Translations under genes and position numbers: made by a program
Origin: an uncultured Bacteroides sp.
GTDB taxonomy: Bacteria > Bacteroidota > Bacteroidia > Bacteroidales > Bacteroidaceae
Length of the DNA: 64,000 nt
Direction: 5' to 3'
Assembly: GCA_948847595.1 (NCBI GenBank)
Contig: CAQOGY010000010.1
Location: forward strand, 34,835 to 98,834
Shown: piece by piece, positions 34,253 to 44,119 of the stretch
Layout: each line of letters starts with the position of its first letter
How positions within the stretch are numbered: position 1 is the first letter of the stretch
The notes under the pieces: model-generated
The model's database searches: none
Told to the model about the DNA's origin: nothing
The model's input: only the letters and a program-made list of their open reading frames with translations

Positions 34253-34951
34253 ATGCACGTATTTTATACTCCCGATATACAGAAAAACTACGAACTTCCG
34301 GAAGAGGAAGCACAACATTGTACCCGCGTCCTGCGGTTGGGTATCGGAGACGAAATCACTCTTACGGACGGTAAGGGACATTTCTATAAAGCAGAAATCA
34401 CGGTTGCAACCAACAAGCGTTGCCTTGTAGCCATCAAAGAAACAATCTTTCAGGAACCGCTCTGGCCGTGTCATCTGCACATTGCCATGGCGCCGACCAA
34501 AAATATGGACCGCAATGAATGGCTTGCCGAGAAAGCTACGGAAATCGGATTTGACGAACTGACTTTTCTCAACTGCCGTTTTTCCGAACGCAAGGTGATT
34601 AAAACCGAACGGATCGAAAAGATTCTGATATCAGCCATCAAGCAATCTCTTAAGGCTCGCCTGCCGAAACTCAACGAAATGACGGACTTCGACAAGTTCA
34701 TTGCACAAGAGTTTCAAGGTCAGAAATTTATTGCTCACTGTTACGAAGGCGAAAAGCCTCAGCTGAAAAATGTACTGAAAGCAGGAGAAGATGCTCTCGT
34801 TCTGATCGGTCCCGAAGGAGACTTCAGCGAAGAGGAAGTGAAGAAAGCCATCGAATGCGGATTCACTCCCATCAGCTTGGGTAAATCACGGCTTCGGACA
34901 GAGACAGCGGCACTCGTGGCTTGCCACACAATGAACTTATTGAACCAATAA
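34253..34951 (+). CDS. rsmE: 16S rRNA m3U1498 methyltransferase RsmE
   Basis: 232 residues, SPOUT-fold enzyme. An N-terminal PUA-like beta domain (HCTRVLRLGIGDEITLTDGKGHFYKAEI) is followed by the knot domain with MAPTKNMDRNEWLAEKATEIG, the SAM-binding GPEGDFSEEEV and the C-terminal SLGKSRLRTETAALVA knot loop. It methylates U1498 in the 30S decoding region. Start is the ATG six bases after the previous stop. Confidence 0.96.
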   Translation: MHVFYTPDIQKNYELPEEEAQHCTRVLRLGIGDEITLTDGKGHFYKAEITVATNKRCLVAIKETIFQEPLWPCHLHIAMAPTKNMDRNEWLAEKATEIGFDELTFLNCRFSERKVIKTERIEKILISAIKQSLKARLPKLNEMTDFDKFIAQEFQGQKFIAHCYEGEKPQLKNVLKAGEDALVLIGPEGDFSEEEVKKAIECGFTPISLGKSRLRTETAALVACHTMNLLNQ

Positions 34952-34966
34952 TAACTTTTAAATAGT

Positions 34967-36520
34967 ATGAGTATGGCAAAGAAAATGATCTCACGGCTCT
35001 CGGTACTGGCAGTACTGATTGTGTTTCTGGCAGCATGTTCCAAACAAACGGAATATACGAACGTAATACCGGCAGACGCTACGGCTGTTGCCTCTATTGA
35101 TTTGAAATCACTGGCCAACAAAGCCGGAATGAACGACAAAGAAAATGAAGCTGCTAAACAGAAACTGCTGGAAGCAATGAAAAGCGGGATGAATGCTGCC
35201 ACTTTCCAACAGTTGGAGAAGGTGATCAACAATCCGGGAGCATCCGGTCTGGATCCGGAAGCACCGATCTATATCTTTAGCTCTCCCCAAATTTCCGGTG
35301 GTGCATTCGTTGCCAAAGTCAGCAATGAAGACGATTTGCACGCTTCCCTCGATGTGATGGCAAAAGAACAAATCTGCCAGCCGGTCAGCGAAGCGGACGG
35401 ATATAGCTTCACTACCCTGAACGGAAACTTGCTTGCTTTCAATGAAACCACTGCAATCATTATCTCTGCCAGCAGAACTTCTCAGACAGAAGCAGCCAAA
35501 GAAGCCATCACCAAACTAATGAAACAGACTGCCGACAACAGCATTGCGAAATCCGGAGCCTTCCAGAAAATAGCCAAGCAAAAGAGTGATATCAACTTCT
35601 TCGCCTCCATGTCAGCAATCCCTTCTACTTACAGAAGCCAGATCAGCATGGGACTTCCTTCTGAAATCAAACCGGAAGACATTACCATCCTAGGCGGACT
35701 GAACTTCGAAAAAGGCAAGATCGCCCTTAAAACAGAAAACTACACGGAGAACGACGCCGTCAAAGCGCTTCTGAAAAAACAAATGGAATCATTTGGAAAG
35801 ACAAACGGCACATTCGTGAAATACTTTCCGGCATCTACGCTGATGTTCATCAATATGGGCGTAAAAGGAGACGGACTTTACAATCTGTTGAGTGAGAATA
35901 AAGAATTCCGCAGCACTGTGTCTATCGCCAAAGCGGATGAAGTAAAAGAACTGTTCAGTTCATTCAACGGCGATATCTCTGCCGGGCTGATCAATGTAAC
36001 CATGAACAGTGCCCCTACTTTTCTTGCTTATGCTGATGTAAAGAATGGAAATGCTTTTGAAGCTCTTTACAAGAACAAGCAATCACTGGGTATGAGAAAA
36101 GGAGAAGACATCATGGAACTGGGCAAAGACGAGTATGTCTACAAAACAAGAGGCATGAATATATTTTTCGGCATCAAGGACAAACAGATGTACGCTACCA
36201 ATGACGAACTGCTCTACAAGAGCATTGGCAAAACGGTTGACAAATCGATCAAAGACGCTCCTTACGCAGCAGACATGAAAGGCAAGACTGTATTTATGGC
36301 CATCAATGCAGAAGCCATACTGGATTTACCGGTCGTAAAGATGCTGGTAGGCTTCGGAGGCAAGGAGTTCAAGACTTATTCTGATCTCGCTTCCAAAGTT
36401 TCTTATTTATCCGTAAGTTCGGAAGGAGAAACAAGCGAAACAGACCTTTGCCTGAAAGACAAAGATGTCAATGCCCTCAAACAAATCGTAGATTTTGCCA
36501 AGCAATTCGCCGGCATGTAA
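34967..36520 (+). CDS. DUF4836 family lipoprotein
   Basis: 517 residues. A lipoprotein signal ends in the lipobox LAAC (C24), so it is anchored in the envelope. The mature protein starts with YTNVIPADATAVASIDLKSLANKAG, the usual opening of DUF4836 proteins, and is composed of repeated alpha/beta units with hydrophobic patches. Function unknown. It sits directly before an ABC transporter pair (7 bases to the ATPase start), which hints at a shared envelope role. A second possible start at Met3 gives the same signal. Confidence 0.85.
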   Translation: MSMAKKMISRLSVLAVLIVFLAACSKQTEYTNVIPADATAVASIDLKSLANKAGMNDKENEAAKQKLLEAMKSGMNAATFQQLEKVINNPGASGLDPEAPIYIFSSPQISGGAFVAKVSNEDDLHASLDVMAKEQICQPVSEADGYSFTTLNGNLLAFNETTAIIISASRTSQTEAAKEAITKLMKQTADNSIAKSGAFQKIAKQKSDINFFASMSAIPSTYRSQISMGLPSEIKPEDITILGGLNFEKGKIALKTENYTENDAVKALLKKQMESFGKTNGTFVKYFPASTLMFINMGVKGDGLYNLLSENKEFRSTVSIAKADEVKELFSSFNGDISAGLINVTMNSAPTFLAYADVKNGNAFEALYKNKQSLGMRKGEDIMELGKDEYVYKTRGMNIFFGIKDKQMYATNDELLYKSIGKTVDKSIKDAPYAADMKGKTVFMAINAEAILDLPVVKMLVGFGGKEFKTYSDLASKVSYLSVSSEGETSETDLCLKDKDVNALKQIVDFAKQFAGM

Positions 36521-36527
36521 TTCGTCA

Positions 36528-37181
36528 ATGAACGGCATGAATAGTATTCACTTACAGCAAACACTTCCCCAAGTGTTTGCTGACCGTAATTCGGTGACCT
36601 CTGATGTATGGCATCAGGACCTTATCTTCCGGAAAGGAGAAATGTATCTGATAGAAGCCGCCTCAGGCACCGGAAAATCATCGTTATGCAGCTATCTTTA
36701 CGGCTATCGCAACGATTATCAAGGAATTATCAATTTCGATGAAACCAATATCAAAGCATATTCCGTGAAGCAATGGGTAGACCTGAGAAAGCATTCACTG
36801 AGTATGCTTTTTCAAGACTTGCGTATCTTCACCGAACTTACAGCGATAGAAAACGTACAACTGAAGAATAACCTTACCGGACACAAGAAGAAAAAAGAGA
36901 TTCTTTCATTATTCGAGAAGCTGGGTATCTCAGATAAACTGAACGTGAAAGCCGGAAAACTTTCTTTCGGCCAACAACAACGGGTCGCTTTTATCCGTGC
37001 ATTCTGCCAGCCGTTCGACTTCCTGTTTCTGGATGAGCCTATCAGCCATTTGGATGATGAGAACAGCCGCATCATGGGAGAAATCATCATTGACGAAGCC
37101 GGAAAACAAGGTGCCGGAGTCATCGCCACGTCCATTGGCAAACATATCGAACTGCCATACAAGAAGGTGCTTCAACTATAA
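36528..37181 (+). CDS. ABC transporter ATP-binding protein
   Basis: 217 residues from the ATG at 36528, after the DUF4836 stop. Walker A is ASGTGKSS, the Q-loop is in SMLFQDLRIF, the ABC signature is LSFGQQQ (a variant of LSGGQ) and Walker B is FLFLDEPISHLDD. The LolD/MacB/FtsE-like size and the next gene's FtsX-type permease indicate an efflux or envelope-acting type VII-like transporter rather than an importer. The in-frame ATG at 36495 would lie inside the upstream gene. Confidence 0.88.
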   Translation: MNGMNSIHLQQTLPQVFADRNSVTSDVWHQDLIFRKGEMYLIEAASGTGKSSLCSYLYGYRNDYQGIINFDETNIKAYSVKQWVDLRKHSLSMLFQDLRIFTELTAIENVQLKNNLTGHKKKKEILSLFEKLGISDKLNVKAGKLSFGQQQRVAFIRAFCQPFDFLFLDEPISHLDDENSRIMGEIIIDEAGKQGAGVIATSIGKHIELPYKKVLQL

Positions 37182-37226
37182 TAGAATCTGCGTCATTCGC
37201 GCCTAAAAATATAAAAATACAAAATA

Positions 37227-38432
37227 ATGAATACCCTTGTCTGGAAACTTCTCCGCCAACATATCAGTATCGGTCAGTTAGCCGGTTTCTTTTTAGCCAA
37301 CTTGTTCGGCATGATGATTGTATTGCTCAGCGTACAGTTTTACAAAGATGTCATTCCCGTATTCACCGAAGGAGACAGCTTTATGAAAAAAGACTTCATC
37401 ATAGCAACCAAGAAAATCAGTACGCTCGGGTCTTTTGCCGGAAAAAGCAATACGTTCTCTCCCGAAGATATCGCCGATCTGAAAAAACAGTCGTTTACCA
37501 AAACGATAGGAGCTTTCACTCCTTCTCAATTCAAAGTTTCGGCGGGATTGGGGATGCAGAAAGCGGGTATTCATCTCTCTACGGATATGTTCTTCGAGTC
37601 AGTTCCCGATGAATTTGTAGATATCAAACTCGACAAATGGCACTTTGACGAAGAAACACATACCATTCCCATCATTATCCCACGCAATTATCTGAATCTG
37701 TATAACTTCGGTTTCGCTCAAAGCCGCAGTCTGCCTAAGTTGTCAGAAGGATTGATGGGACTTATTCAGATGGACATCATGATGCGGGGCAACGGACGGG
37801 TAGAACAATACAAGGGAAACATCGTCGGTTTTTCCAACCGTCTGAATACGATTCTCGTTCCGCAGTCTTTCATGAACTGGGCAAACAAGAACTTCGCCCC
37901 CGACGCGGAGGCACAACCTGCCCGACTGATCATCGAGGTCAGCAATCCCGCCGACTCTTCTATTGCCAGCTACTTTCAGAAAAAAGGCTACGAGACGGAA
38001 GACGGAAAACTGGATGCCGGAAAGACCACTTATTTCCTTCGCCTTATCGTAGGTATTGTGCTGGGAGTAGGTTTATTCATCAGTATCCTGTCATTCTATA
38101 TCCTGATGCTCAGCATATTCTTACTGCTCCAAAAGAATACAACCAAGCTCGAAAGTCTGCTTCTGATAGGCTACAGCCCCAACAGGGTAGCGCTGCCTTA
38201 TCAGATACTGACCGTAGGACTGAACATCATCGTACTGATTTTATCTGTCGGATTGGTATGCTGGCTGCGCAGCTATTACATAGAGAGTATCAGACTCCTC
38301 TTCCCGCAACTGGAAACCGGTTCGTTATGGGTAGCTGTCAGTATGGGTATTCTTTTATTCCTCATCGTATCAGTCATTAATATACTGGCTGTGAAGCGAA
38401 AAGTTCTTTCAATCTGGATGCATAAAAGTTAA
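37227..38432 (+). CDS. FtsX-like ABC transporter permease
   Basis: 401 residues. One N-terminal membrane helix (about 18-38) is followed by a large periplasmic domain (about 39-265) and three C-terminal helices (about 270-300, 325-350, 370-393), the MacB/LolE/FtsX topology. It follows its ATPase by 45 bases. Partners and substrate are unknown; the adjacent DUF4836 lipoprotein and macroglobulin-like protein may work with it. Confidence 0.82.
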   Translation: MNTLVWKLLRQHISIGQLAGFFLANLFGMMIVLLSVQFYKDVIPVFTEGDSFMKKDFIIATKKISTLGSFAGKSNTFSPEDIADLKKQSFTKTIGAFTPSQFKVSAGLGMQKAGIHLSTDMFFESVPDEFVDIKLDKWHFDEETHTIPIIIPRNYLNLYNFGFAQSRSLPKLSEGLMGLIQMDIMMRGNGRVEQYKGNIVGFSNRLNTILVPQSFMNWANKNFAPDAEAQPARLIIEVSNPADSSIASYFQKKGYETEDGKLDAGKTTYFLRLIVGIVLGVGLFISILSFYILMLSIFLLLQKNTTKLESLLLIGYSPNRVALPYQILTVGLNIIVLILSVGLVCWLRSYYIESIRLLFPQLETGSLWVAVSMGILLFLIVSVINILAVKRKVLSIWMHKS

Positions 38433-38443
38433 AAACACAATAT

Positions 38444-41086
38444 ATGAAAAACACCACTACTCTTCAAAGTAAAAGAAGCATCACAGTACTCTTGGGAGTC
38501 CTTCTATATTTCTCATCGCTATCTGCACAGACCATGCAAGATACGATTATCGCCAACTTCAGTCTGATGGAAAGAATTCCTAAAGAAAAGTTGTACCTCC
38601 ATCTGGACAAGCCTTTCTACGGAGCCGGAGAAAAGATATGGTTCAAAGGCTATCTGGTGAACGCCATCACCCATCAGGACAACGCACAAAGTAATTTTAT
38701 CATTACGGAACTGATCAACCGTTCCGACTCCATTGTGGAACGAAAGAAAATCCGCAGAGATTCTCTCGGATTCCACAACGCCTTCACCCTCCCTGCCACC
38801 CTTCCGGCAGGCGATTATTACCTGCGGGGATACAGCAACTGGATGCTGAATGAAGACCCCGACTTTTTCTTTTCGCGCAACATCAAGATAGGAAACTCTA
38901 TTGACAATACCATCGTTTCGAGCATCGAGTATCAGCAAGAAGATGATACACATTACACTGCCAAGATCAAATTTACAAGCAACGTACAGGCTGTTTTTGA
39001 AAATACAACAATCAAATACCTATACCTTGAGAATGGTAAGATAAAAAACAAAGGCAAAAAAAAGACGGACGAAAACGGCTGGATTTCCATTTCCCTACCC
39101 GATTTAAAATCTCCGGTAGCGCGCAGAATAGAAGTAGAATTTGACGATCCGCAATATATCTACAAACGGACTTTCCATCTTCCTGTGTTTACCAATGATT
39201 TCGATGTGAAGTTTTTCCCCGAAGGCGGTGCCTTGATCAACATTCCTCATCAGAATGTCGCTTTCAAAGCACAGGGAGCAGATGGCTTCTCTAAAGAGAT
39301 CGAAGGTTTCTTGTTCAACTCTAAAGGAGACACACTTACCAATTTCCGTTCGGAACACAACGGCATGGGCATCTTCACGATGAATCCCGTCAACAATGAG
39401 ACTTATTATGTTACGGTAAGAACTAATGACAGTATTACCAAGCGATTTGACCTTCCTGCCATAGAACCGAAAGGAATCTCCATCGCCATGTCGCACTATA
39501 AACAGGAGATTCGCTACGAAATCCAAAAGACAGAAGCGACCGAATGGCCTCAGAAACTATTTCTGCTTGCACATACCCGTGGCAAACTGGCCATTTTACA
39601 ACCCATCAATCCGAAAAGAACTTTCGGAAAGATGAATGACAGCCTGTTTACGGAAGGGATCACTCACTTCATGCTGATTGATGAACAAGGAAATGCACTT
39701 AGTGAACGGTTGATTTTCGTTCCGGACCATAAGCCGAATCAATGGCAAATCACTACAGACCAACCGACGTATGGAAAAAGAGAGAAGGTATCTTTACAGA
39801 TCGCTGCCAAAGACAGCGAGGGCAACCCGGTAGAAGGTACTTTCTCTGTCAGCATCACCGACCGAAAAAGTATTCAGCCCGACTCTCTCGCCGATAATAT
39901 CCTGTCCAATCTCCTGCTGACTTCGGATCTGAAAGGATATGTGGAAGACCCCGCATTCTATTTTCTGAATCAGGACGCCCGGACGCTCCGTTCCATCGAC
40001 TATCTGATGATGACACATGGCTGGCGCAGGCATAAAATGGAAAATGTTCTCCGCACTCCTTCGCTGAATTTCACAAATTATATAGAAAAAGGACAAACCA
40101 TCAGTGGACGAATCATGGGATTCTTCGGAGCAAACGTAAAGAAAGGTCCCATCTGTGTACTGGCTCCCAAATACAATATCATAGCCACCACCGAAACAGA
40201 CGAGAAAGGCCAGTTCATCGTCAATACCTCATTCAGAGACAGCACGACATTCCTTGTTCAGGCACGCACCAAGAAAGGATTTGCCGGTGTAGATATTCTA
40301 ATGGATCCTCCCCAGTACCCGGTCGCTACGCATAAAGCCCCTTATTTTAACGGAGCAACTACCTTTATGGAAGATTATCTGATGAATACCCGTGACCAGT
40401 ATTACATGGAAGGGGGAATGCGTGTGTACAATCTGAAAGAAATAACAGTTACAGCGAAGCGGGAACGTCCGAGTTCAAAAAGTATCTATACAGGGGGTAT
40501 CAACACCTATACTGTAGAAGAAGACAGACTGCAAGGATACGGTCAGACAGCTTTTGATGCAGCCAGCAGACTACCCAGCGTTACAATCACGAACGGAAGT
40601 GAGATACATATCCGTAACAATTCCGAACCGGCAATCATTGTTATCGATGATATTGTGTATGAAGATGCTTCCGATATTTTGAAGGATATCCAAGTCAGTG
40701 ACATGTCCAGTATCAGTCTGCTTCGAGGAGCAGATGCCGTCATACTGGGTCCCCGTGCTTCCGGAGGTGCCGTTGTCATCACTCTGAAAGACCCTAGAAA
40801 TCTTCCGGCCAGACCAGCGCAAGGAATTATCACTTATACACCGCTGGGATACAGTGAGTCCGTAGAATTCTATCACCCCACCTATGATACTCCCGAGAAA
40901 AAGAACGCTCAGCGTTCGGACTTCCGGAGTACCGTTTACTGGAATCCGGAATTACGGTTAGACGCCGAAGGCAAAGCGACCATAGAATACTATACACCGG
41001 ACAGCACAGCTCCCGAAGATATCATTATTGAGGGCGTGGACAAGAATGGAAAGGTATGTCGTATCCTACAGACCATTAATAAGTAG
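38444..41086 (+). CDS. Macroglobulin-like exported protein with a TonB-plug domain and no barrel
   Basis: 880 residues with a signal peptide (cleaved near LSAQ, residue 29). MG2-type macroglobulin segments cover roughly residues 40-130 and 430-470 (KLYLHLDKPFYGAGEKIWFKGYLV; KREKVSLQIAAKDSEGNPVEGTFSVSI). A carboxypeptidase-regulatory-like insert lies near 550-600. A TonB receptor plug follows near 690-785 (SRLPSVTITNGSEIHIRNN, PAIIVIDDIVY). The protein then ends after about 100 residues, without the 22-strand barrel. Thus it cannot be a full TonB receptor. It lies 11 bases after the permease stop. Confidence 0.82.
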   Translation: MKNTTTLQSKRSITVLLGVLLYFSSLSAQTMQDTIIANFSLMERIPKEKLYLHLDKPFYGAGEKIWFKGYLVNAITHQDNAQSNFIITELINRSDSIVERKKIRRDSLGFHNAFTLPATLPAGDYYLRGYSNWMLNEDPDFFFSRNIKIGNSIDNTIVSSIEYQQEDDTHYTAKIKFTSNVQAVFENTTIKYLYLENGKIKNKGKKKTDENGWISISLPDLKSPVARRIEVEFDDPQYIYKRTFHLPVFTNDFDVKFFPEGGALINIPHQNVAFKAQGADGFSKEIEGFLFNSKGDTLTNFRSEHNGMGIFTMNPVNNETYYVTVRTNDSITKRFDLPAIEPKGISIAMSHYKQEIRYEIQKTEATEWPQKLFLLAHTRGKLAILQPINPKRTFGKMNDSLFTEGITHFMLIDEQGNALSERLIFVPDHKPNQWQITTDQPTYGKREKVSLQIAAKDSEGNPVEGTFSVSITDRKSIQPDSLADNILSNLLLTSDLKGYVEDPAFYFLNQDARTLRSIDYLMMTHGWRRHKMENVLRTPSLNFTNYIEKGQTISGRIMGFFGANVKKGPICVLAPKYNIIATTETDEKGQFIVNTSFRDSTTFLVQARTKKGFAGVDILMDPPQYPVATHKAPYFNGATTFMEDYLMNTRDQYYMEGGMRVYNLKEITVTAKRERPSSKSIYTGGINTYTVEEDRLQGYGQTAFDAASRLPSVTITNGSEIHIRNNSEPAIIVIDDIVYEDASDILKDIQVSDMSSISLLRGADAVILGPRASGGAVVITLKDPRNLPARPAQGIITYTPLGYSESVEFYHPTYDTPEKKNAQRSDFRSTVYWNPELRLDAEGKATIEYYTPDSTAPEDIIIEGVDKNGKVCRILQTINK

Positions 41087-41196
41087 CTTTTCTCAACGCT
41101 TCTTCAAACTTTTATGTAGTTCAAATTTGAGTTCTGCTTCCTATTAAATAATCAGATAAAAGCATCCAAATAACCCACTGGGTCAAAATTATTTTG

Positions 41197-41204
41197 TATT
41201 TTTG
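41197..41204 (+). promoter_or_regulatory. -7 box for miaA
   Basis: TATTTTTG, 21 bases before the ATG at 41226. Its position excludes the in-frame ATG at 41202. Confidence 0.65.
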
Positions 41205-41225
41205 CCGTCATTAAAGAATAAAGCT

Positions 41226-42146
41226 ATGCCGGACTATGATTTAATCACCATATTAGGGCCAACAGCCTCAGGGAAAACTCCTTTTGCTGCAGCATTAGCC
41301 CATGAACTGAATACAGAAATTATCAGTGCCGACTCTCGTCAGATCTATCGGGGAATGGACCTCGGTACGGGCAAGGACTTGGCAGATTATACAGTCGACG
41401 GACATCCAATTCCTTATCACTTGATTGATATCGCCGATCCCGGATATAAATACAATGTTTTCGAATATCAGCGGGATTTCCTGATTTCTTACGAATCCAT
41501 CAAACAAAAAGGCTGTCTGCCCGTTTTATGTGGAGGGACAGGTATGTATCTGGAATCGGTACTGAAAGGCTATAAGCTGATGCCGGTACCGGAAAATCCG
41601 GAGTTACGTGCCCGTCTGGCTAATCACTCTCTCGAAGAACTGACCGAAATCCTGGAGCAATATAAAACATTGCACAACTCTACGGATGTGGATACTGTGA
41701 AACGTGCAATCCGTGCGATAGAAATTGAGGAGTATTATGCCGTGCATCCGGTTCCCGAACGGGAGTTTCCGAAGTTGAACAGCCTCATCATCGGGGTAGA
41801 TATCGATCGGGAACTGCGTCGCGAGAAGATCACCCGACGGTTGAAACAACGGCTGGACGAAGGAATGGTGGATGAAGTAAGGCGATTAACAGAACAAGGC
41901 ATTTCACCGGACGACTTGATTTATTACGGACTGGAATACAAATTCCTGACGTTATACGTCATAGGCAAACTGACTTACGAAGAGATGTTCACTGAGCTGG
42001 AGACGGCCATCCATCAGTTCGCCAAACGTCAGATGACTTGGTTCCGCGGCATGGAACGTCGGGGATTTACCATCCACTGGGTCAGTGCAGAGCTGCCTAT
42101 GGAAGAAAAGATAGCCTTTGTGATAGAAAAACTGCGAGGGAATTAG
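41226..42146 (+). CDS. miaA: tRNA dimethylallyltransferase
   Basis: 306 residues from the ATG at 41226. It transfers dimethylallyl to A37 of tRNAs reading UNN codons. The P-loop is GPTASGKT near residues 10-17, the conserved DSRQIYRGMDLGTGKD and HLIDIADP follow, and GGTGMYLESVLKGY and YYGLEYKF/RQMTWFRGM are in place. Bacteroides often carry two miaA paralogues; the TVDGHPIPYHLIDI version seen here looks like one of them. Confidence 0.93.
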   Translation: MPDYDLITILGPTASGKTPFAAALAHELNTEIISADSRQIYRGMDLGTGKDLADYTVDGHPIPYHLIDIADPGYKYNVFEYQRDFLISYESIKQKGCLPVLCGGTGMYLESVLKGYKLMPVPENPELRARLANHSLEELTEILEQYKTLHNSTDVDTVKRAIRAIEIEEYYAVHPVPEREFPKLNSLIIGVDIDRELRREKITRRLKQRLDEGMVDEVRRLTEQGISPDDLIYYGLEYKFLTLYVIGKLTYEEMFTELETAIHQFAKRQMTWFRGMERRGFTIHWVSAELPMEEKIAFVIEKLRGN

Positions 42147-42154
42147 TATCTTTG
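42147..42154 (+). promoter_or_regulatory. -7 box for the lipid kinase gene
   Basis: TATCTTTG immediately after the miaA stop, 72 bases before the ATG at 42227. Confidence 0.55.
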
Positions 42155-42226
42155 CCAGTCATTTACGAATGGTCTGTGAAAGATAAAAAATGCGATTGTT
42201 AATACAGTTAGGATAGAAATACGGTT

Positions 42227-43153
42227 ATGAGTGTAGAACCTGGAAAATGGGGAGTGATCTACAACCCCAAAGCAGGTACCCGAAAGGTACAGAAACGATG
42301 GAAAGAAATCAAGGAGTACATGGACAGCAAAGGTGTCAACTATGACTATGTACAATCCGAAGGTTTCGGTTCTGTAGAACGTCTTGCCAAAATTCTGGCG
42401 AACAACGGCTATCGTACCATTGTCATCGTAGGTGGCGACGGTGCGCTGAACGATGCCATCAACGGTATCATGCTCTCTGATGCCGAAGACAAGGAGAACA
42501 TCGCCCTTGGCATGATTCCGAACGGTATAGGAAATGACTTTGCCAAATACTGGGGACTCAGTACCGAATACAAACCTGCCGTAGACTGTATCATCAACCA
42601 CCGTCTCAAGAAAATAGACGTAGGCTTCTGCAACTTCTACGACGGCAAGGAACACCAACGCCGTTATTTCCTCAATGCAGTCAACATCGGGCTAGGCGCA
42701 AGGATTGTGAAAATCACCGACCAGACCAAACGTTTCTGGGGGGTGAAATTCCTGTCGTACGTTGCCGCCCTCTTCTCGCTGATATTCGAACGCAAACTAT
42801 ACCGGATGCACCTTCGTATCAATGACGAGCACATCCGCGGGCGCATCATGACCGTATGTGTAGGAAGCGCCTGGGGCTGGGGACAGACTCCGAGTGCCGT
42901 ACCCTACAACGGCTGGCTGGATGTATCCGTCATCTACCGTCCGGAATTCCTGCAAATCATTTCGGGATTGTGGATGCTGATTCAGGGAAGAATCCTGAAC
43001 CATAAGATGGTGAAAAGCTATCGGACAAGAAAAGTAAAAGTGCTCCGCGCACAGAATGCTTCCGTCGATCTGGACGGTCGCCTGCTGGCAAGACATTTCC
43101 CACTGGAAATAGGCGTATTATCAGAAAAGACGACCCTGATTATTCCGAATTAG
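42227..43153 (+). CDS. Diacylglycerol kinase-family lipid kinase
   Basis: 308 residues, DAGK/YegS fold. An N-terminal nucleotide-binding domain shows IYNPKAGTRK and VGGDGALNDAINGI (the GGDG motif), with IPNGIGNDFAKYWG nearby. The C-terminal beta-sandwich is typical (GWLDVSVIYRP, RRLLARHFPLEI-type end). The family phosphorylates diacylglycerol, sphingosine or related lipids. Bacteroides make sphingolipids, so a sphingoid substrate is possible but not shown. Confidence 0.88.
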   Translation: MSVEPGKWGVIYNPKAGTRKVQKRWKEIKEYMDSKGVNYDYVQSEGFGSVERLAKILANNGYRTIVIVGGDGALNDAINGIMLSDAEDKENIALGMIPNGIGNDFAKYWGLSTEYKPAVDCIINHRLKKIDVGFCNFYDGKEHQRRYFLNAVNIGLGARIVKITDQTKRFWGVKFLSYVAALFSLIFERKLYRMHLRINDEHIRGRIMTVCVGSAWGWGQTPSAVPYNGWLDVSVIYRPEFLQIISGLWMLIQGRILNHKMVKSYRTRKVKVLRAQNASVDLDGRLLARHFPLEIGVLSEKTTLIIPN

Positions 43154-43236
43154 CCAACAGAACCGGGCTTCTGGCGAAAAACAGCCCTTCACTCATGAAA
43201 CTATAAATAAGTAATTAGTAACTTGTAATTAATAAA

Positions 43237-44037
43237 ATGATCGAACTTAAGAACAATCCTGCCGGTAACTTCTTTCTGCTGGCCGGTCCATGTGTAATAG
43301 AAGGTGAAGAGATGGCAATGCGCATCGCTGAGCGTGTGGTCGGAGTCACTGAAAAATTACAGATACCTTATGTATTCAAAGGTTCTTACCGCAAGGCAAA
43401 CCGTTCGCGTCTTGATTCATTCACAGGTATCGGTGACGAGAAGGCACTCAAAGTGCTGAAAAAGGTACATGATACTTTCGGAGTGCCCACAGTGACGGAT
43501 ATCCATTCGGCCGACGAGGCTGAGATGGCTGCCGAATACGTAGACATTCTCCAGATTCCGGCTTTCCTTTGCCGTCAGACGGATTTACTGGTTGCTGCTG
43601 CTAAAACGGGTAAGACGATTAACATCAAGAAAGGACAGTTCCTCTCTCCGCTCGCCATGCAGTTTGCCGCTGACAAAGTGGTGGAAGCAGGCAACAAGAA
43701 CGTGATGCTGACCGAACGCGGAACAACCTTCGGTTATCAGGACCTTGTAGTAGACTACCGGGGGATTCCGGAAATGCAAACGTTCGGTTATCCGGTCATA
43801 CTGGATGTCACCCATTCATTGCAGCAACCCAACCAGACCAGCGGAGTGACCGGTGGTATGCCCCAACTGATCGAAACCGTAGCCAAAGCCGGCATCGCCG
43901 TAGGAGCCGACGGTATCTTTATCGAAACACACGAAAACCCCGCCGTAGCCAAGAGCGACGGAGCAAACATGTTGAAGCTGGACCTTCTGGAAGGACTATT
44001 AACGAAATTAGTCAGAATACGGGAAGCTATCAAATAA
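43237..44037 (+). CDS. kdsA: 3-deoxy-8-phosphooctulonate (Kdo-8-P) synthase
   Basis: 266 residues, TIM-barrel aldol-type enzyme. It condenses phosphoenolpyruvate and arabinose 5-phosphate to Kdo-8-P for lipopolysaccharide. Signatures are AGPCVIEGEEM, KGSYRKANRSRLDSFTGIGDEKAL, PTVTDIHSADEAE and FLCRQTDLLVAAAKTG. The AERGTTFGYQDLVVDYRG-type segment (here TERGTTFGYQ) and the C-terminal GADGIFIETHENP are present. Catalytic cores are complete. Confidence 0.97.
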   Translation: MIELKNNPAGNFFLLAGPCVIEGEEMAMRIAERVVGVTEKLQIPYVFKGSYRKANRSRLDSFTGIGDEKALKVLKKVHDTFGVPTVTDIHSADEAEMAAEYVDILQIPAFLCRQTDLLVAAAKTGKTINIKKGQFLSPLAMQFAADKVVEAGNKNVMLTERGTTFGYQDLVVDYRGIPEMQTFGYPVILDVTHSLQQPNQTSGVTGGMPQLIETVAKAGIAVGADGIFIETHENPAVAKSDGANMLKLDLLEGLLTKLVRIREAIK

Positions 44038-44119
44038 CTCTTTTTTCTGCCCGTTTGTGATTATACACAAAAGAATACGACAGATATTTCAAACAACTTT
44101 TTTATAAACTAAATAGAAC

